A DNA stretch of 20,683 nt from Puniceicoccales bacterium (GCA_031282565.1 JAITDL010000003.1:1-20683), one strand, 5' to 3'. Shown: positions 6,781 to 15,710, numbered from the stretch's first letter. Notes: generated by a model from the letters alone, not told the origin. Program-made: numbers and translations.

Positions 6781-8049
6781 TCACGCACCAATTCTATCAA
6801 ATTTTAGATAGCGATAGAGAGCCTTCGGCACGGCTACGGCACCATCTTCCATCACATTGTTTTCCACCATTGCAGCCAGGACCCGGGGAACGGCCAGACC
6901 GGACCCGTTGAGCGTGTGCACGGGCTCCGGTTTTCCATTTCCACCTGGCCGGAATCGTATGTTTGCGCGGCGGGCTTGGAAATCGGTAAAGTTGCTGCAG
7001 CTGGAAACTTCCAACCATCTCTTCTGGCCCCCGGCCCAGACCTCCAAATCGTACTGCTTGGCGTGGGGAAAGCCGATGTCACCGCTGCAAATTGACAGAA
7101 CTCTGTAGGGTATTTCGAGGCGGCGAAGGATGTCCTCGGCGTCGCGGCGCAGGGATTCCAGTTCGCCAAATGACTGATCTGGCCGTGTCCACTTTACTAG
7201 CTCCACCTTGTCAAACTGATGGAGGCGGTTAAGTCCGCGCACGTCCTTCCCCCAGCTGCCGGCTTCCCGGCGAAAACATGGCGTGTGGGCGCAGCGCTTT
7301 ATGGGAAGCTGTTTCTCATCCAAAATTTCATCGCGGAAAAAGTTCGTCACCGGCACCTCCGCCGTTGGTATGGCGTAGAGACCGTCGACTGGCGACTCGT
7401 ACATCATGCCGTCTTTGTCGGGGAGCTGGCCGGTTGCCGTTGCGCTGGCGCTATTTACAAATATTGGCGGAAGAAATTCTTCGTAGCCGTGCTCCTCGGC
7501 GCAGTCGATGAAAAAGCGAATCAGCGCACGCACCAGCTGCGCCATTGGTCCGACGTAGAACGGAAAGCCGGCCCCGGCCACCTTGGCTCCACGCTGGAAA
7601 TCTAAAAATTTTGAAATCCACGGAATGTCGTAGTGCGCAACGGCGTAGGGCGAAACGGAACTGGGATCGCCCCAGCTGTCCACCACGACGTTATCGGCCT
7701 CGGTTTTCCCGACGGGAACGCTTTCGTGTGGAATATTTGGCAGGGAAAGATAGGAGCGCTCCCAGGCCGCTTCAATTTCTCGGAGAACATTTTCCAACTT
7801 CTTCACCCGCTCAGACTCGCTGCGCAATTGGGCCGTGCGATCGGCAAACTCCTTCGAGGAACGATCCATGGGAATCAGACAGTCGCTCGCCGCCTTCAGT
7901 GCTGCCCTGGCCGATTCAAATGCCGCCGTCCTGCTGCGCCGTTCGTCGTCCAGGCGGAAAAATTCGTCCACATCGACGGAAAATTTTTTCTTTGCGAGAG
8001 CAGCCCTAACCTCATCGCCGTGCTCCCGAAGGTACTTTAGCTCCAACAC
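6781..8049 (-). CDS. serS: serine--tRNA ligase
   Basis: This class II synthetase charges tRNA-Ser with serine in the cytoplasm. The 422-aa length is normal for bacterial SerS. The N-terminal tRNA-binding coiled-coil arm spans about residues 27-105. The core shows TAEVPVTNFF, motif 2 as FRREAGSWGKDVRGLNRLHQF (core FRREAG), and motif 3 near the end as LNGSGLAVPRVLAAMVEN. The start is GTG at 8049, giving MLELKYLREHGDEVRAAL, which fits the usual MLDIKFIRENPE-type N-terminus. No good Shine-Dalgarno is seen. It lies 42 bases downstream of the 358-aa unknown on the same strand, so it may be co-transcribed with it. All catalytic motifs look intact. Confidence 0.97.
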   Translation of the reverse strand: MLELKYLREHGDEVRAALAKKKFSVDVDEFFRLDDERRSRTAAFESARAALKAASDCLIPMDRSSKEFADRTAQLRSESERVKKLENVLREIEAAWERSYLSLPNIPHESVPVGKTEADNVVVDSWGDPSSVSPYAVAHYDIPWISKFLDFQRGAKVAGAGFPFYVGPMAQLVRALIRFFIDCAEEHGYEEFLPPIFVNSASATATGQLPDKDGMMYESPVDGLYAIPTAEVPVTNFFRDEILDEKQLPIKRCAHTPCFRREAGSWGKDVRGLNRLHQFDKVELVKWTRPDQSFGELESLRRDAEDILRRLEIPYRVLSICSGDIGFPHAKQYDLEVWAGGQKRWLEVSSCSNFTDFQARRANIRFRPGGNGKPEPVHTLNGSGLAVPRVLAAMVENNVMEDGAVAVPKALYRYLKFDRIGA

Positions 8050-8091
8050 GGCGCGAACTTCTACGCAAAGTCAATCCGAAGCAAGACTTTT

Positions 8092-9168
8092 TCAAGACTC
8101 CGCCCTAGTAACTCGCCACCCATCCGCCGCGCGCTCCACAAATTCAAACCCTGAAATCTTGCCTTCGGGAAAATACCTTTCAAAACAAGTTTTTGCTACA
8201 TCAGTAATGTCAACGTTAACAAGAGTCGTCAGGGTGTCGCGGATTGCTTCCCTCGCAGCAACGTCGTCACGCAAGCTGCGGATTATGCTCAGTGTGGCTC
8301 TTAAGGCGACCTCGCTGCCATCTGCTCCGCTGAAACAAAGTGCACTCAACAGGGAAATTTGTCCCGGGCGAGTTTCCAGAAGAATTTTTTGCAGGCTTGA
8401 TGGTAGACGCGCAATTTCGTCGACAATTTCATTCAAAGGAATTAGGTCATGTACTATTGCATTGTGAAGGAATGCAATCAACTTTGGTTGCGCACTGAGG
8501 AAAATTTCATCGGCCAATTCCGGGACTAGTCCATTACCAAATGCAACTATCACGGGAAATATCCACGCCGCATGCTCTGCATCAGTCTCATTTTCCGCCG
8601 GCGGTAAAATCACTCCAGCGCAAAGTCTTTCAAGTGCCGTAGCGCAGTATCCAGCTAGTGCACTCAAATTTGCTTCATCGAATGTTTGACCCTTATTTAG
8701 CAACCCAGCAATGCAGCTAACGACCAATTGCAATTGCCTCGCATCCACATTTCCTTTCAGCACAACAGATGTCTGGTTCATATTTCCGCCATCTGCTGGA
8801 GGCGCGGCAATAGCCGCAAGCTCATCCACTTGTTGCTCGGCAATTTCCCGTGGATAGAACATACGAAAAACCCGTACGCAAAGTGCGCAGAACGCAAGCC
8901 AAGCCTGCTTTGCGCCACACCAAGCCGAATATTCTGCGTCACCTGCTAGTATTCTCAAATTTGCAGAGTTGGTTGTGACATCTGGTCCATTTGGAAGGTT
9001 CATGGTAACACTGCCGTCGGGGCCCTGCACAATCATCTTGCCTATATCTCCAATTGACATTCCCATAAATTGGCCAACAATGCCATGCAGCAATTCATCT
9101 GCATCTGGCGGAGAATAGGGTAGCACGCAAAGTTTGCCGACTGGATCGTTCAGGTTACGCAATTCCAC
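8092..9168 (-). CDS. unknown protein, 358 aa, upstream of serS
   Basis: I do not recognise the family. The start is GTG at 9168, chosen because a -35/-10 pair lies directly in front; an ATG two bases upstream is in another frame. One moderately hydrophobic segment (AWLAFCALCVRVFRMF, about 89-104) could be a membrane helix. The rest looks mainly alpha-helical, with Leu/Ile-rich stretches such as LNEIVDEIARLPSSLQKILL (245-264). This stretch faintly resembles NDINGIRKFFERIPNDEFPSFL in the right-edge unknown protein, which may hint at a shared helical repeat. The gene is divergent from glgA and is followed by serS after 42 bases. Confidence 0.8.
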   Translation of the reverse strand: MELRNLNDPVGKLCVLPYSPPDADELLHGIVGQFMGMSIGDIGKMIVQGPDGSVTMNLPNGPDVTTNSANLRILAGDAEYSAWCGAKQAWLAFCALCVRVFRMFYPREIAEQQVDELAAIAAPPADGGNMNQTSVVLKGNVDARQLQLVVSCIAGLLNKGQTFDEANLSALAGYCATALERLCAGVILPPAENETDAEHAAWIFPVIVAFGNGLVPELADEIFLSAQPKLIAFLHNAIVHDLIPLNEIVDEIARLPSSLQKILLETRPGQISLLSALCFSGADGSEVALRATLSIIRSLRDDVAAREAIRDTLTTLVNVDITDVAKTCFERYFPEGKISGFEFVERAADGWRVTRAES

Positions 9169-9174
9169 ATGACG

Positions 9175-9203
9175 ATTATGCTGCCACGGCGAGCTGTAGT
9201 CAA
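9175..9203 (-). promoter_or_regulatory. leaderless-type promoter of the 358-aa gene
   Basis: TTGACT (9198-9203), 17-base spacer, CATAAT (9175-9180), then 6 bases to the GTG at 9168, on the minus strand. ACAAATTTTCA lies directly before the -35, almost as in the promoter of the 332-aa gene. Confidence 0.65.
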
Positions 9204-9220
9204 TGAAAATTTGTAAATGC

Positions 9221-9248
9221 TTGCCGAATTCGGCAATTTTCCTATGAT
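9221..9248 (+). promoter_or_regulatory. probable glgA promoter overlapping a palindrome
   Basis: TTGCCG (9221-9226), 16-base spacer, TATGAT (9243-9248). Transcription would start near 9255, leaving a leader of about 46 bases before the ATG at 9301. The -35 lies in the perfect 16-base palindrome TTGCCGAATTCGGCAA (9221-9236), a possible operator. Confidence 0.4.
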
Positions 9249-9300
9249 GTTTTACGCGGCCGTTGATTTTCGCAATCGACTGTGCACTAAGCTATTCCCC

Positions 9301-10758
9301 ATGAAGATTTTAATGGCAGTCTCCGAGCTGGCCCCCTACGTGAAAACTGGAGGCTTGGCCGACATGGTTTCCGCGCTGTCGAGGGAACTTTGCCGCGGAG
9401 GTGACGACGTGCGCGTACTATTGCCATTCCACGGATCAATTGCTGAGCGCTGGCGCCGTGACATGCGTCCACTGGAAGGTCCTCTCGCAGTGCACATGGG
9501 CGAGGAACGCTGGGCCCGGATTCACGAACTCATTGAGCCTGGCGGACTCCGCGTCTATTTCCTCGAACACCATCGACTCTTCGAGCGGAGCGGCATCTAC
9601 GGCGATTGCTACGGCGCCTACTGCGATAACGGAGAACGATTTGCGTTTCTCTGCCGCGGCGCCATCGACTTGACGGATTTTTTACACTGGATCCCTGATG
9701 TTTTCCACTGCCACGACTGGATGGCCGCACTGGTTCCCGTTTACCTTGAAATGGTTGCCCGCCACGGTCCGCTAAGTCATTCGGCCAGCGTGCTTACGCT
9801 GCACAACATGGAACATCAGGGCTACGGCGACCGCTCCATACTTTCCACCGCCGGACTGCCCCAGTGGCTGTTCCGCTCCGACGCACTTGAGGCCTGCGGC
9901 GGAGTGAATTTCCTCAAGGGAGGAATTTACTTCGCCAATAAGATAGCGGCCGTAAGTCCAAGCTACGCCGATGAAATTCGCAGTGCAGAGGGCGGGTTCG
10001 GCCTGGACCACGTGCTGCGCTTCCGCGGTGGCGACCTCGTTGGCATCCTAAATGGCATAGACACTGAACTTTGGAATCCGGCAACCGATCCCCACATCGC
10101 CGCCCCCTACGCATTGGGAAACCTTGGCGGCAAAAAAATTTGCAAGGCCGATCTGCAGAAGTCATGCGGCCTGGCACAGCGACCTAATGTCCCGCTATTT
10201 GGAGTCATAGCCCGCCTCCAATGGCAAAAAGGCCTGGACGTACTCTGCGATGCCATGCCGTGGATCCTGGATTCCATGGACATGCAATTCGTTCTCCTCG
10301 GCACAGGCCAGTGGAATCTGGAGGAACGTTTCCGCGCCATTGCCCGCTCCAACCCCGGAAGAGTTTTCGTGCACATCGGCTATGACGAGGAACTTGCCCA
10401 TCGCATCGAAGCCGGCTGCGATTTTTTCCTAATGCCGAGCCGCTTTGAACCATGCGGACTAAACCAGCTTTATTCACTTCGCTACGGAACTTTACCAATT
10501 GTGCGCTCCACCGGCGGCCTCCGTGACACCGTCAAAAACTATGACAATTCTGCGGACAGCGGAACCGGCTTCCTCTTCAATGACCTCACAGCATCAGCAA
10601 TTCACGGCACAGTCGGCTGGGCCTGCCACAGCTACCACAATAGGCCGGAGCACATTAGCGCAATGATCTCCAGGGCAATGGCCGAAGACTTTTCCTGGAA
10701 AGCCTCCGCGGAGCGCTACCGCCATTGCTACCGCTGGGCGCTTGAAAAAAAGGCATAG
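9301..10758 (+). CDS. glgA: glycogen synthase (ADP-glucose type)
   Basis: The enzyme transfers glucose from ADP-glucose to the growing alpha-1,4-glucan (family GT5, cytoplasmic). The product is 485 aa, close to the roughly 477 of E. coli GlgA. It shows KTGGLAD (15-21, ADP-glucose loop), HCHDWMAAL (136-144), LHNMEHQG (167-174) and ARLQWQKGL (304-312, with Arg305 and Lys310 matching E. coli Arg300 and Lys305). It also has SRFEPCGLNQLY (390-401, with the conserved Glu393) and STGGLRDT (403-410). The start ATG at 9301 gives the canonical MKILMAVSEL. The frame is open back to 9217 but that extension is not family-like. No other glycogen gene is in the window. It points to glycogen storage, as retained in Chlamydia and relatives. 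Confidence 0.97.
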   Translation: MKILMAVSELAPYVKTGGLADMVSALSRELCRGGDDVRVLLPFHGSIAERWRRDMRPLEGPLAVHMGEERWARIHELIEPGGLRVYFLEHHRLFERSGIYGDCYGAYCDNGERFAFLCRGAIDLTDFLHWIPDVFHCHDWMAALVPVYLEMVARHGPLSHSASVLTLHNMEHQGYGDRSILSTAGLPQWLFRSDALEACGGVNFLKGGIYFANKIAAVSPSYADEIRSAEGGFGLDHVLRFRGGDLVGILNGIDTELWNPATDPHIAAPYALGNLGGKKICKADLQKSCGLAQRPNVPLFGVIARLQWQKGLDVLCDAMPWILDSMDMQFVLLGTGQWNLEERFRAIARSNPGRVFVHIGYDEELAHRIEAGCDFFLMPSRFEPCGLNQLYSLRYGTLPIVRSTGGLRDTVKNYDNSADSGTGFLFNDLTASAIHGTVGWACHSYHNRPEHISAMISRAMAEDFSWKASAERYRHCYRWALEKKA

Positions 10759-10800
10759 GCAAAAGCTGCAGCTCAGCGCAGACAGTAGTTCAGATTTTAT

Positions 10801-10830
10801 TTGCATTTTTAGCGCGGTTGCGCATATAAT
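10801..10830 (+). promoter_or_regulatory. leaderless-type promoter of the 728-aa gene
   Basis: TTGCAT (10801-10806), 18-base spacer, perfect TATAAT (10825-10830), then 6 bases to the ATG at 10837. The expected transcription start is the start codon itself. Confidence 0.65.
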
Positions 10831-10836
10831 TTGAAG

Positions 10837-13023
10837 ATGGATAAGACGGCGGCTGTAGCGGGCAGTGGAAAGCGCATGTGCGCCTTTCTTGAAGTCCTTG
10901 CCGCAAGCAAAATAACGAACATTGCATTGGCGAACTCCGTTGACGTTGGAGTTCTCGGTTGGCACATGAAATTCGCCAAAAACCCGTTCGCAATAGTCGC
11001 AATAGTGCTAATGCACATTTTCTCCTGTGGAATCACCGCAATCATTCACCTGGTTGTCCATTTGCGATTCGACAAATCACATGGCGCCGTCTATGTGGCT
11101 TATTTTGCGAGAGTTGCCGCCAGACGACAGCAAACTCCGCAGGGCAGCGGTGGTAATGGAGCCGAAAACCCAACCGCCAGTGGCCATGACGCTGCGCAGC
11201 AACCATCTGTCATAACAGCCGGAGCAAATCCACCTCCGCCTCCGCCAACGCCTAGTCCGCCCAACACCCCCGCAACCCAACAGCTCCAACAACCTCCGCC
11301 TACGCCGCCTGCGACTAGTCAATCCGGCACCACTGGAACCCAACAGCCCCAACCACCTCCGCAGCAGCTAATTCAACCAGCGCCACCTCAAACTACAGGA
11401 ACTCCACCGACACTTGTTGAACGCATAGATCAACTCCGTAAATTTGCGCTGGAACAGGAGCGCGAAGCAATTGGTAATATATTTGGCTGCCACAGATTTG
11501 GCAGATTGGCAAGGTCTAATACACCAATTCGTAATTGTTATAACTGGGGCATGATAGGCGAGACACTAGATTATTTGGGGCGCAGTGAATCATCGCGTAG
11601 CATAGGATGGGCACAAAAATTCCTTGCTGGCCTGGAGGGATTTAAAGCAAACCAAAAACAAGTCTTAATTATCGACCTAATTGAGCCATACTACGCTGAC
11701 GAGATCGCTTTGAAAATTGCACGGCGCCATTTTAGGGCGCCAGGCTTGGAAGGTGAGGATCAAGATGTAATTGACGCTATTGGCCTAAAGTATAGAATCG
11801 AGTGGCTTATCGGTGAATTACGCACCGCAGTAGCTAAGTTGACGAAATCATCTCGCGGAGACATTGCGGAATTATCCAAAGCCAAAAAAGCACTATCCGA
11901 CATGGTCGGATTGAAAAGTGCGCTCTCCGCCGAACCAGCAAAGTGGTTTTCAGTCTCGAAACTTTTCACCGAAGCTGATTTGAAATGCATGCACGAAGCG
12001 AGAACGGAATTGCTAGCACTGCGCGAAAAGGTTGCGACAGACGACATCCATGCGGCTGCGACTGATCACTTAGCTAAGCTTAGCGACATCGCCGCAACCG
12101 CCGCGACAAAAATAACAGCCATTGCACAAACGGATCCGCCATGGGCGCAAAAAAACAGAGAGCTTCTTGCTAGAGTAAAGCAACTTAGCGATAGCATTCA
12201 TACAGAACTGATAACCGAAGGTGATGCAGTTCTAGCAGACGGCATTGATTACGCAACACTCTATGGCAAATGTGCCATGTGCCGCAGTTTGGAAGTTATA
12301 TGGTGCTCGCTTGGTTGGCTGTCTTCGCCGCTGCGTAGTGAATTGAGCTGGAACCCCCAATTCGAACATGTCATCGCCGATAAAGAGTGGGCGAAGGAAT
12401 TTTTAGCTATGCTGGAGACAGGCGAAAAAAGCGAACAATCATACCACGAAACAATCACGAAATATGAAACACAATTGGTGGCCTTGGTGTCTCGTGGAGT
12501 ACGATACGTTGCCAGCTATGGAGCGACAGATCCAGATGCGAAGTCGGCAAATGCGATAGGCTGCTGCCTTAGATGTTTACAACGGAAAATTGATTCTCTT
12601 TGCGCTCCGCTGATTTTATCTTTGAAAGAATCGTCCAGTCATAGCGTGCAGCAGTTTCTCAAATCACTACAGCAGATCGATCTCATTTATGTCTGTGAGG
12701 ATATGCCACAAGTCGATAGCGACAAAGAACGGCAGACTGCCGGTCATCTATGGCACCTGAAACTTATCAGACGTTTACTGTTCAGTGCAGAATATGCCAT
12801 TACTCAAACTAAAGAAACGAACCGTTCGGCAGAAGATGTAATTTCACAGGAAGAGCTGCAGACCATAGTCGACGCGTCGACTAGGCTGTTTGCGTACGAT
12901 GGTACGACCGGGGACCCGGAGGCTTTAAAGTCTATCTACGAAGAGCTTAAACGCACCGTCGGCGTCATAATGGAAAGATACAAAGATGCCGTAGAGGCCG
13001 CAGAATCTGGCGGCACAAGCTAA
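10837..13023 (+). CDS. unknown membrane-anchored protein with polyproline region, 728 aa
   Basis: I do not recognise the family. The start is taken as ATG at 10837; TTG at 10831 is in frame but lies inside the promoter-to-start spacing. A hydrophobic segment of about 25 residues (50-75, NPFAIVAIVLMHIFSCGITA and on) is followed by a Gly/Asn/Ala-rich linker. A proline-rich stretch (about 130-190) contains NPPPPPPTPSPP, QQPPPTPP and QPQPPPQQ. The remaining 530 or so residues are soluble, mostly helical and Cys-containing, with no motif I know. Polyproline of this type binds profilin, EVH1 or SH3 domains in eukaryotic cells and occurs in bacterial effectors that act on actin. That reading is inference; a simple linker is also possible. 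It is convergent with the 211-aa gene, with 7 bases between them. Confidence 0.87.
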   Translation: MDKTAAVAGSGKRMCAFLEVLAASKITNIALANSVDVGVLGWHMKFAKNPFAIVAIVLMHIFSCGITAIIHLVVHLRFDKSHGAVYVAYFARVAARRQQTPQGSGGNGAENPTASGHDAAQQPSVITAGANPPPPPPTPSPPNTPATQQLQQPPPTPPATSQSGTTGTQQPQPPPQQLIQPAPPQTTGTPPTLVERIDQLRKFALEQEREAIGNIFGCHRFGRLARSNTPIRNCYNWGMIGETLDYLGRSESSRSIGWAQKFLAGLEGFKANQKQVLIIDLIEPYYADEIALKIARRHFRAPGLEGEDQDVIDAIGLKYRIEWLIGELRTAVAKLTKSSRGDIAELSKAKKALSDMVGLKSALSAEPAKWFSVSKLFTEADLKCMHEARTELLALREKVATDDIHAAATDHLAKLSDIAATAATKITAIAQTDPPWAQKNRELLARVKQLSDSIHTELITEGDAVLADGIDYATLYGKCAMCRSLEVIWCSLGWLSSPLRSELSWNPQFEHVIADKEWAKEFLAMLETGEKSEQSYHETITKYETQLVALVSRGVRYVASYGATDPDAKSANAIGCCLRCLQRKIDSLCAPLILSLKESSSHSVQQFLKSLQQIDLIYVCEDMPQVDSDKERQTAGHLWHLKLIRRLLFSAEYAITQTKETNRSAEDVISQEELQTIVDASTRLFAYDGTTGDPEALKSIYEELKRTVGVIMERYKDAVEAAESGGTS

Positions 13024-13030
13024 TTCCCAG

Positions 13031-13666
13031 CTACAGAAGCAAACACTTGCAATTCGCATCTAAATCGCTATCCATGCGCTTGCGTTTGCTATGCCGCACT
13101 TGAATTTCGGCTCTCGGCCAAGGTTTTACAACTGGCAAAATCGTCGCACTGAAGTGCAGTTCTCTGCTCTTTCTGCAGGTCGGACATGGACCGGAAATTT
13201 TATAGATGTCATTGGTAATCAAAAATCCTCTAGCAAAAAAAATGACCATTTTTCCTTCAACGTAAGGCAAAGCCAGCTGCGATGGATCAATTCGACACTC
13301 TTCACTGCTGCGAAATTTTTCAATTTCTCCAGCATCGGTAAACGCTATGTGGTACCACCCATAGATGATGTGCAACATCACAGCTGCGTAAACGCAAATG
13401 TTTTCATTTTCCAAGATTTCAGGAATGCGATCCGCAAGCGCGTCGAAGTCGTAGGGGCCTTCGCTCTTGCCGGAACTGACACACTTTAGTCGTACGGTGT
13501 CAAGCTCGTCGCAATGCGTTTCTATGGAATAACCTCCAACGATCCCGAGATTCCTAGTTTCCGCAACAGTCATCAACAGGAAGTCCATGCCAGCTCCACC
13601 TATGGTTCGAGATTGATAAACTTTGATAAAAACGCAAACATTTTTTGCTGTGCCATGCGCGCCCAT
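13031..13666 (-). CDS. unknown protein with C-terminal CaaX-like motif, up to 211 aa
   Basis: I do not recognise the family. The last four residues are Cys-Leu-Leu-Leu, preceded by another Cys at 206 and by a basic RHSKRKR (191-197). In eukaryotes a terminal CLLL after a basic patch (as in Rac1) directs geranylgeranylation. Other features are GPCPTCRKSR (159-168, a CxxC) and a hydrophobic VYAAVMLHIIYGWYHIAF (92-109). The ATG at 13666 begins 5 bases after the stop of the 648-aa gene, suggesting one transcript. Residue 27 is an alternative start: ATG at 13588 has GGTGGAG (13594-13600) 5 bases upstream, which would give 185 aa. Prenylation by a host is inferred, not shown. Confidence 0.82.
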   Translation of the reverse strand: MGAHGTAKNVCVFIKVYQSRTIGGAGMDFLLMTVAETRNLGIVGGYSIETHCDELDTVRLKCVSSGKSEGPYDFDALADRIPEILENENICVYAAVMLHIIYGWYHIAFTDAGEIEKFRSSEECRIDPSQLALPYVEGKMVIFFARGFLITNDIYKISGPCPTCRKSRELHFSATILPVVKPWPRAEIQVRHSKRKRMDSDLDANCKCLLL

Positions 13667-13671
13667 GGAGG

Positions 13672-15618
13672 CTACGGCATGTATTTGACATCATCCCACA
13701 AGAAGGCGAAGAACTTATTCGATCCATGAGCATTATGCGAAAATACGAGTTCACTTTGCGGCGATTGTGAAGTTGGAGATGGATGCGATACCCACTTTAG
13801 CTTAGCACGGTGATAGCGAACACCTATTTTAAATGGCGTGCCGCCATTATCCCAAAGTGCGTTAATAAAGAAAATAGTTTTACATGTGCCGCGAATTTTA
13901 TTCAATGCCAAATCTGGCCACTCCGCAACGTCAAACTTTTCCGCAAACTCTGGATCAACCATAGAAAAATCTACCACGTAGGCATGGTCGTTGCCACTCG
14001 CTAGTAATTCATATTTTCTTGAAGTGCATGCAATTCCGTGCCATTTGCGGAATATTCGTTCTGCCCTACTAGCGCCTCTAGCGCCCTGGGCCACGAAGGT
14101 ATGCACGGGCAGCGCATCGCGGCCAAATAGGCATATTGCCGTAGCTGATTCATCGCCGCCGTCACTAAGTGCATTTTTTGGAATAACAAGACCTCTTAAA
14201 ACGCCGCTAACAGCCTCTGCAGCTTTTTTGCCGCCTTGCTTCCCGGCTATCCCTATTATTTCGGAAGTAACTTTCCTGTAAAAATCTATTGTGATGGCAA
14301 CTCCATCCTTTGTGTGGAGAAAAAAGAAACCATCTCCTTCTAAATCTCTATTCATAAATCTAAATCTGTTACCCCCCAATGCGGTGCGTTTGACCTTCGA
14401 ACTAAATTGGATGGCGCAATCACTAAAAGCACTCGACCACCCTACACCTAAGACATCACGCAGCTCCAGACTGACCATATCGCCAGACAATGATTGAATC
14501 GATCTCGTCATGCAAAGAATGTTGCTGCATAATAATCGCAAAGGAGCGACATCTATAAGCGCATTACTACCATCGCGTGCCAGTAGACATGCGTCAGCAA
14601 TTGCATAGACCAGCGCAGTTTGTAGGATGCGCCACGGTTCGCAACCTTCAGTTCTGACATGCACGTTAATTCGAGTTGCACAAGTGTCCGCGGAGCGTGA
14701 GCAAAAACATGTAATAGTATCTCCAGTTAACATTTCACAAACGAACCTCATTAGTAGTGCATAGTCCCTACTCTGAGCTACTACCAATGGCGCAACTAGC
14801 CAGCATGAGCATATGTCGTCTTCTTGGCAAATTGGAAACCCTAAAACAGCTTCTAATGCCAACTTCCTCAAGCCTCTAGTAGATACGTCCACTTGCCTGC
14901 CGTCTAACAGGGCCTTCATGGCTGTGGCTTTAGTGGCAAAATCAGCTTCGCTAATTCTGTTTAAGTGACCAACTATGTCAGCTTCATTTGTCGCTAGCGC
15001 AAAAAGCTTCATAAATATTTTCTGTTTTTCGAAACTACTCTGAAAATCCGCCGAAACAAGTAAGCGAAACATATTTGCCTTGACACGCAACGGAAAAACA
15101 TCGCCTCTAACATCAAGATATTGATTAAAATCTAGCCAATGTCTGGTCGGAATTGAATCATCCTCTAAATGTGCTAGTATCAAGTCAAAAATGAAATAGG
15201 TCCGGAGCGCGTCAGAAGCTGATTTGCTGACGAATGGAAATGTCTTCACTGGGTTTGAGAAATCAGTAAAGACATCATGCTCAAAGAGCACATTCAGCAG
15301 CGCCATTGGATTACTAAGTAATCTAGCGGCTATTCCTTTCAATGTTTCGATTTCGGTTTCACCACACATCGATATTAGCTCATCACATATTCCGCACATT
15401 AAAAATCTGCACTCTATTCTTTTTGGAATTTTTCCACAACGACACAGTAGCATTAGCACCCTCACAAAGTCAGCCTTAAGATGAGTATTTTGCGTTGATT
15501 TTATGCGCGAAAAAAAATCTGACCAATAATCTGTTTGCAAATTCTGGGCACAGTCAAATTGGTCGTCTTCGTCAGATAGTGGATTATGCGTAAAATCTGA
15601 AAAGGCAACAAAGTCCAC
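13672..15618 (-). CDS. unknown soluble protein, 648 aa
   Basis: I do not recognise the family. The start is GTG at 15618. The N-terminus is acidic. The first 350 or so residues look helical and Leu-rich, with many Cys, and no clear membrane segment is present. The C-terminal third has mixed character, including a Lys/Gly-rich GIAGKQGGKKAAEAVSGVLR and a Ser/Pro linker (SHPSPTSQSPQSE) near the end. Its DNA is visibly A+T-richer than the chaperone genes (for example 19 of 60 bases are G or C at 15001-15060, against 37 of 60 at 19201-19260 in groEL). It is first in a unit with the CaaX-like 211-aa gene, 5 bases apart. It is divergent from dnaK across 229 bases. Confidence 0.85.
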   Translation of the reverse strand: MDFVAFSDFTHNPLSDEDDQFDCAQNLQTDYWSDFFSRIKSTQNTHLKADFVRVLMLLCRCGKIPKRIECRFLMCGICDELISMCGETEIETLKGIAARLLSNPMALLNVLFEHDVFTDFSNPVKTFPFVSKSASDALRTYFIFDLILAHLEDDSIPTRHWLDFNQYLDVRGDVFPLRVKANMFRLLVSADFQSSFEKQKIFMKLFALATNEADIVGHLNRISEADFATKATAMKALLDGRQVDVSTRGLRKLALEAVLGFPICQEDDICSCWLVAPLVVAQSRDYALLMRFVCEMLTGDTITCFCSRSADTCATRINVHVRTEGCEPWRILQTALVYAIADACLLARDGSNALIDVAPLRLLCSNILCMTRSIQSLSGDMVSLELRDVLGVGWSSAFSDCAIQFSSKVKRTALGGNRFRFMNRDLEGDGFFFLHTKDGVAITIDFYRKVTSEIIGIAGKQGGKKAAEAVSGVLRGLVIPKNALSDGGDESATAICLFGRDALPVHTFVAQGARGASRAERIFRKWHGIACTSRKYELLASGNDHAYVVDFSMVDPEFAEKFDVAEWPDLALNKIRGTCKTIFFINALWDNGGTPFKIGVRYHRAKLKWVSHPSPTSQSPQSELVFSHNAHGSNKFFAFLWDDVKYMP

Positions 15619-15626
15619 GGCACATT

Positions 15627-15654
15627 AGTTTACCAACTATTAGCGAAAAAGCAA
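15627..15654 (-). promoter_or_regulatory. leaderless-type promoter of the 648-aa gene
   Basis: TTGCTT (15649-15654), 16-base spacer, TAAACT (15627-15632), then 8 bases to the GTG at 15618, on the minus strand. The hexamers are weaker than in the other cases, but the 30-base distance from -35 to start is the same. Confidence 0.4.
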
Positions 15655-15671
15655 AACCATTTTCTCCTTTC

Positions 15672-15710
15672 TGTGTCGGCGGCTGTGCCACCTGTGCCGC
15701 CTGGGACACA
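15672..15710. repeat. imperfect hairpin upstream of dnaK
   Basis: TGTGTC-GGCGGC (15672-15683) pairs with GCCGCC (15696-15701) and, after a 3-base bulge, GACACA (15705-15710). The loop is 12 bases. No T-tract follows on either strand, so it is not a standard terminator. It lies between the divergent 648-aa gene and dnaK. Confidence 0.5.

Noticed and set aside
9217..9300. In-frame extension of glgA to 9217
   Set aside because: It would cover the likely promoter, and GlgA proteins normally start at MKIL as coded from 9301.
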